From the NCBI GenBank assembly GCA_029860565.1, contig JAOUAY010000059.1:1-6943 (forward strand): DNA of 6,943 nucleotides. The letters run 5' to 3'. The notes under the pieces were generated by a model. That model was not told the DNA's origin. It saw only the letters and a program-made list of their open reading frames with translations, and did no database searches. The stretch comes from Candidatus Nitrosopumilus sp. GTDB taxonomy: Archaea > Thermoproteota > Nitrososphaeria > Nitrososphaerales > Nitrosopumilaceae. The position numbers and the translations under genes were made by a program. Position 1 is the first letter of the stretch; each line of letters opens with the position of its first letter. Positions 6,401 through 6,943 of the stretch are shown in pieces.

Positions 6401-6475
6401 TAGCGGGGAGTAGATTTGAACTACTGATTTGCGGGTTATGAGCCCGCCGGGATGACCTGACTTCCCCACCCCGCT
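6401..6475 (-). tRNA. initiator tRNA-Met (anticodon CAU)
   Basis: The minus strand folds into a complete 75-nt tRNA: acceptor AGCGGGG/CCCCGCT with A73; D stem GGGA/TCCC around a 10-base loop containing GG; anticodon stem GCGGG/CCCGC with loop CTCATAA; variable region AAATC; T stem AGTAG/CTACT with loop TTCAAAT. The anticodon is CAU. Two features mark it as the archaeal initiator and not elongator Met or Ile2: the first acceptor pair is A1:U72, and the anticodon stem ends in three G:C pairs (G29-G31 with C39-C41). CCA is not encoded, and no intron is present. A TATA box is centred about 26 bp before position 1. The gene ends one base from the tiaS stop on the opposite strand. Confidence 0.95.
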
Positions 6476-6495
6476 GAACATAAATGAAGTTCAGC
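6473..6495. repeat. 7-bp inverted repeat across the 5' end of the tRNA gene
   Basis: GCTGAAC (6473-6479) and GTTCAGC (6489-6495) are perfect inverted repeats separated by 9 bases. The left arm includes the first three bases of the initiator tRNA; the right arm ends next to its TATA box. It fills the space between TATA box and gene start. No T-run follows on either strand, so it does not look like a terminator. A protein-binding site or chance are both possible. Confidence 0.5.
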
Positions 6496-6505
6496 CGTAT
6501 ATACG
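6496..6505 (-). promoter_or_regulatory. TATA box for initiator tRNA gene
   Basis: The 10-bp palindrome CGTATATACG contains the best TATA box in the window. Its centre is 25-26 bp upstream of the first base of the mature tRNA, which places the predicted transcription start at or within a base or two of tRNA position 1 (an A). Confidence 0.65.
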
Positions 6506-6528
6506 CTTTATCAAATTCTTGAAAGTAA

Positions 6529-6534
6529 TTAATA
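6529..6534 (+). promoter_or_regulatory. TATA-like box for the PQQ-type dehydrogenase
   Basis: TTAATA, inside AATTAATAGG, is centred about 26 bp before the GTG start codon and would give a leaderless message. The 82 bp between tRNA and this gene hold only this box, the tRNA promoter and the inverted repeat. Confidence 0.4.
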
Positions 6535-6557
6535 GGATTTGAAAAGATTATCTTTCT

Positions 6558-6943
6558 GTGGATAAGAAAATCCAAATTCTTGTAATTGCAATTGCCGTAG
6601 TATTTTCGGTATTTGTTTTAACTTCACCAACTGATCCAATTCCTTTACCCGAACCTAATTCAAATTCTGAAAGTGAATTTGTAATTACTTTGGCTGAAAA
6701 TCTCGATAAGCCTCGTGCCATTGCTGTATCTGATGATAGAATTTTTGTTACTGAAAAAGACGGTTTGATTAGAGTAATCCAAAATAATATTTTATTAGAA
6801 TCACCATTGGCTGCATTACGTTCTGCTGATGTGTTTGATGGTGGATTGTTGGGCATAGCATTGCATCCAAATTTTTTAAATAATCACTACATGTATGTAT
6901 TTTTGACATACGATGAAGATGGTAATCTATGGAATAAGATTTT
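6558..6943 (+). CDS. membrane-anchored PQQ-type glucose/sorbosone dehydrogenase, N-terminal part (partial)
   Basis: The frame runs off the right end; 128 codons are visible. It begins with GTG, the only start codon after an in-frame stop at 6540-6542. A short basic N-terminus (VDKK) precedes a hydrophobic segment at about residues 5-22 (ILVIAIAVVFSVFVL), then a Pro/Ser/Asn linker, so the protein is probably anchored or secreted with its body outside the membrane. The following sequence is the start of a six-bladed beta-propeller of the soluble aldose (glucose/sorbosone) dehydrogenase family: LDKPRAIAVSDDRIFVTEKDG and GGLLGIALHPNF, the latter a family signature. Such enzymes oxidise aldoses or other alcohols with the cofactor pyrroloquinoline quinone. 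The catalytic histidine and PQQ/calcium ligands lie beyond the window, so activity cannot be judged. Propeller proteins of this fold also include non-enzymatic members. Confidence 0.88.
   Translation, partial: MDKKIQILVIAIAVVFSVFVLTSPTDPIPLPEPNSNSESEFVITLAENLDKPRAIAVSDDRIFVTEKDGLIRVIQNNILLESPLAALRSADVFDGGLLGIALHPNFLNNHYMYVFLTYDEDGNLWNKI

Noticed and set aside
6218..6403. 61-codon + strand frame overlapping the tiaS end
   Set aside because: It is the +1-type shadow of the Lys-rich zinc-ribbon region of tiaS and runs into the tRNA.
6401..6475. tRNA-Ile2(CAU), the TiaS substrate
   Set aside because: The A1:U72 pair and the three G:C pairs next to the anticodon loop are initiator features, so it is called initiator tRNA-Met despite lying beside tiaS.
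6548..6856. 102-codon minus-strand open frame
   Set aside because: It is antisense to the start of the PQQ-type dehydrogenase, whose frame shows clear family motifs; no motif is visible on the minus strand.
1..6943. Mobile element, CRISPR array, defence or toxin-antitoxin system
   Set aside because: No transposase, integrase, direct-repeat array, attachment site or recognised defence domain is present; the content is ordinary chromosomal genes.

Overview
This looks like chromosomal DNA from a low-GC thaumarchaeon (Nitrososphaerota), most likely a marine ammonia oxidiser related to Nitrosopumilus. Several genes are archaeal markers: the exosome subunit Csl4, archaeal-type Dph2 and TiaS, and an initiator tRNA with an A1:U72 pair. 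Composition is AT-rich throughout, genes are packed tightly, and most promoters have a TATA-like box about 26 bp before the start codon, which implies leaderless mRNAs. A medium-chain reductase related to crotonyl-CoA carboxylase/reductases fits an autotroph that uses the 3-hydroxypropionate/4-hydroxybutyrate cycle, but that role is inferred.

Layout, left to right. (1) The C-terminal part of an IMP dehydrogenase-family protein (+). (2) A small protein with two membrane segments and unknown function (+), whose stop codon overlaps the stop of the next gene. (3) A minus-strand pair, csl4 then pheA (prephenate dehydratase), with the pheA ribosome binding site lying across the csl4 end. (4) A divergent promoter region of 87 bp. 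(5) A plus-strand pair: the enoyl-CoA reductase-like MDR protein and a five-repeat TPR protein. (6) dph2 (-), convergent with the TPR gene with directly abutting stop codons. (7) An 82-bp divergent promoter region, then tiaS (+). (8) The initiator tRNA-Met(CAU) gene (-), one base beyond the tiaS stop. (9) An 82-bp divergent promoter region, then the start of a PQQ-type glucose/sorbosone dehydrogenase with an N-terminal membrane anchor (+), cut off by the window end.

Much of the content is translation and RNA machinery: Csl4 (RNA degradation), Dph2 (EF-2 modification), TiaS (tRNA-Ile2 modification) and the initiator tRNA. Around it are purine and phenylalanine biosynthesis, a probable acyl-CoA reductase and an extracytoplasmic sugar dehydrogenase. 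I see no mobile element, CRISPR array, toxin-antitoxin or defence system. The points most worth a second look are the CO2-pocket residues of the MDR reductase, the IMPDH flap that lacks the usual Arg-Tyr pair, the uniform spacing of TATA boxes including the one for the tRNA, and an inverted repeat that crosses the 5' end of the tRNA gene. No stretch longer than 300 bases lacks a gene.
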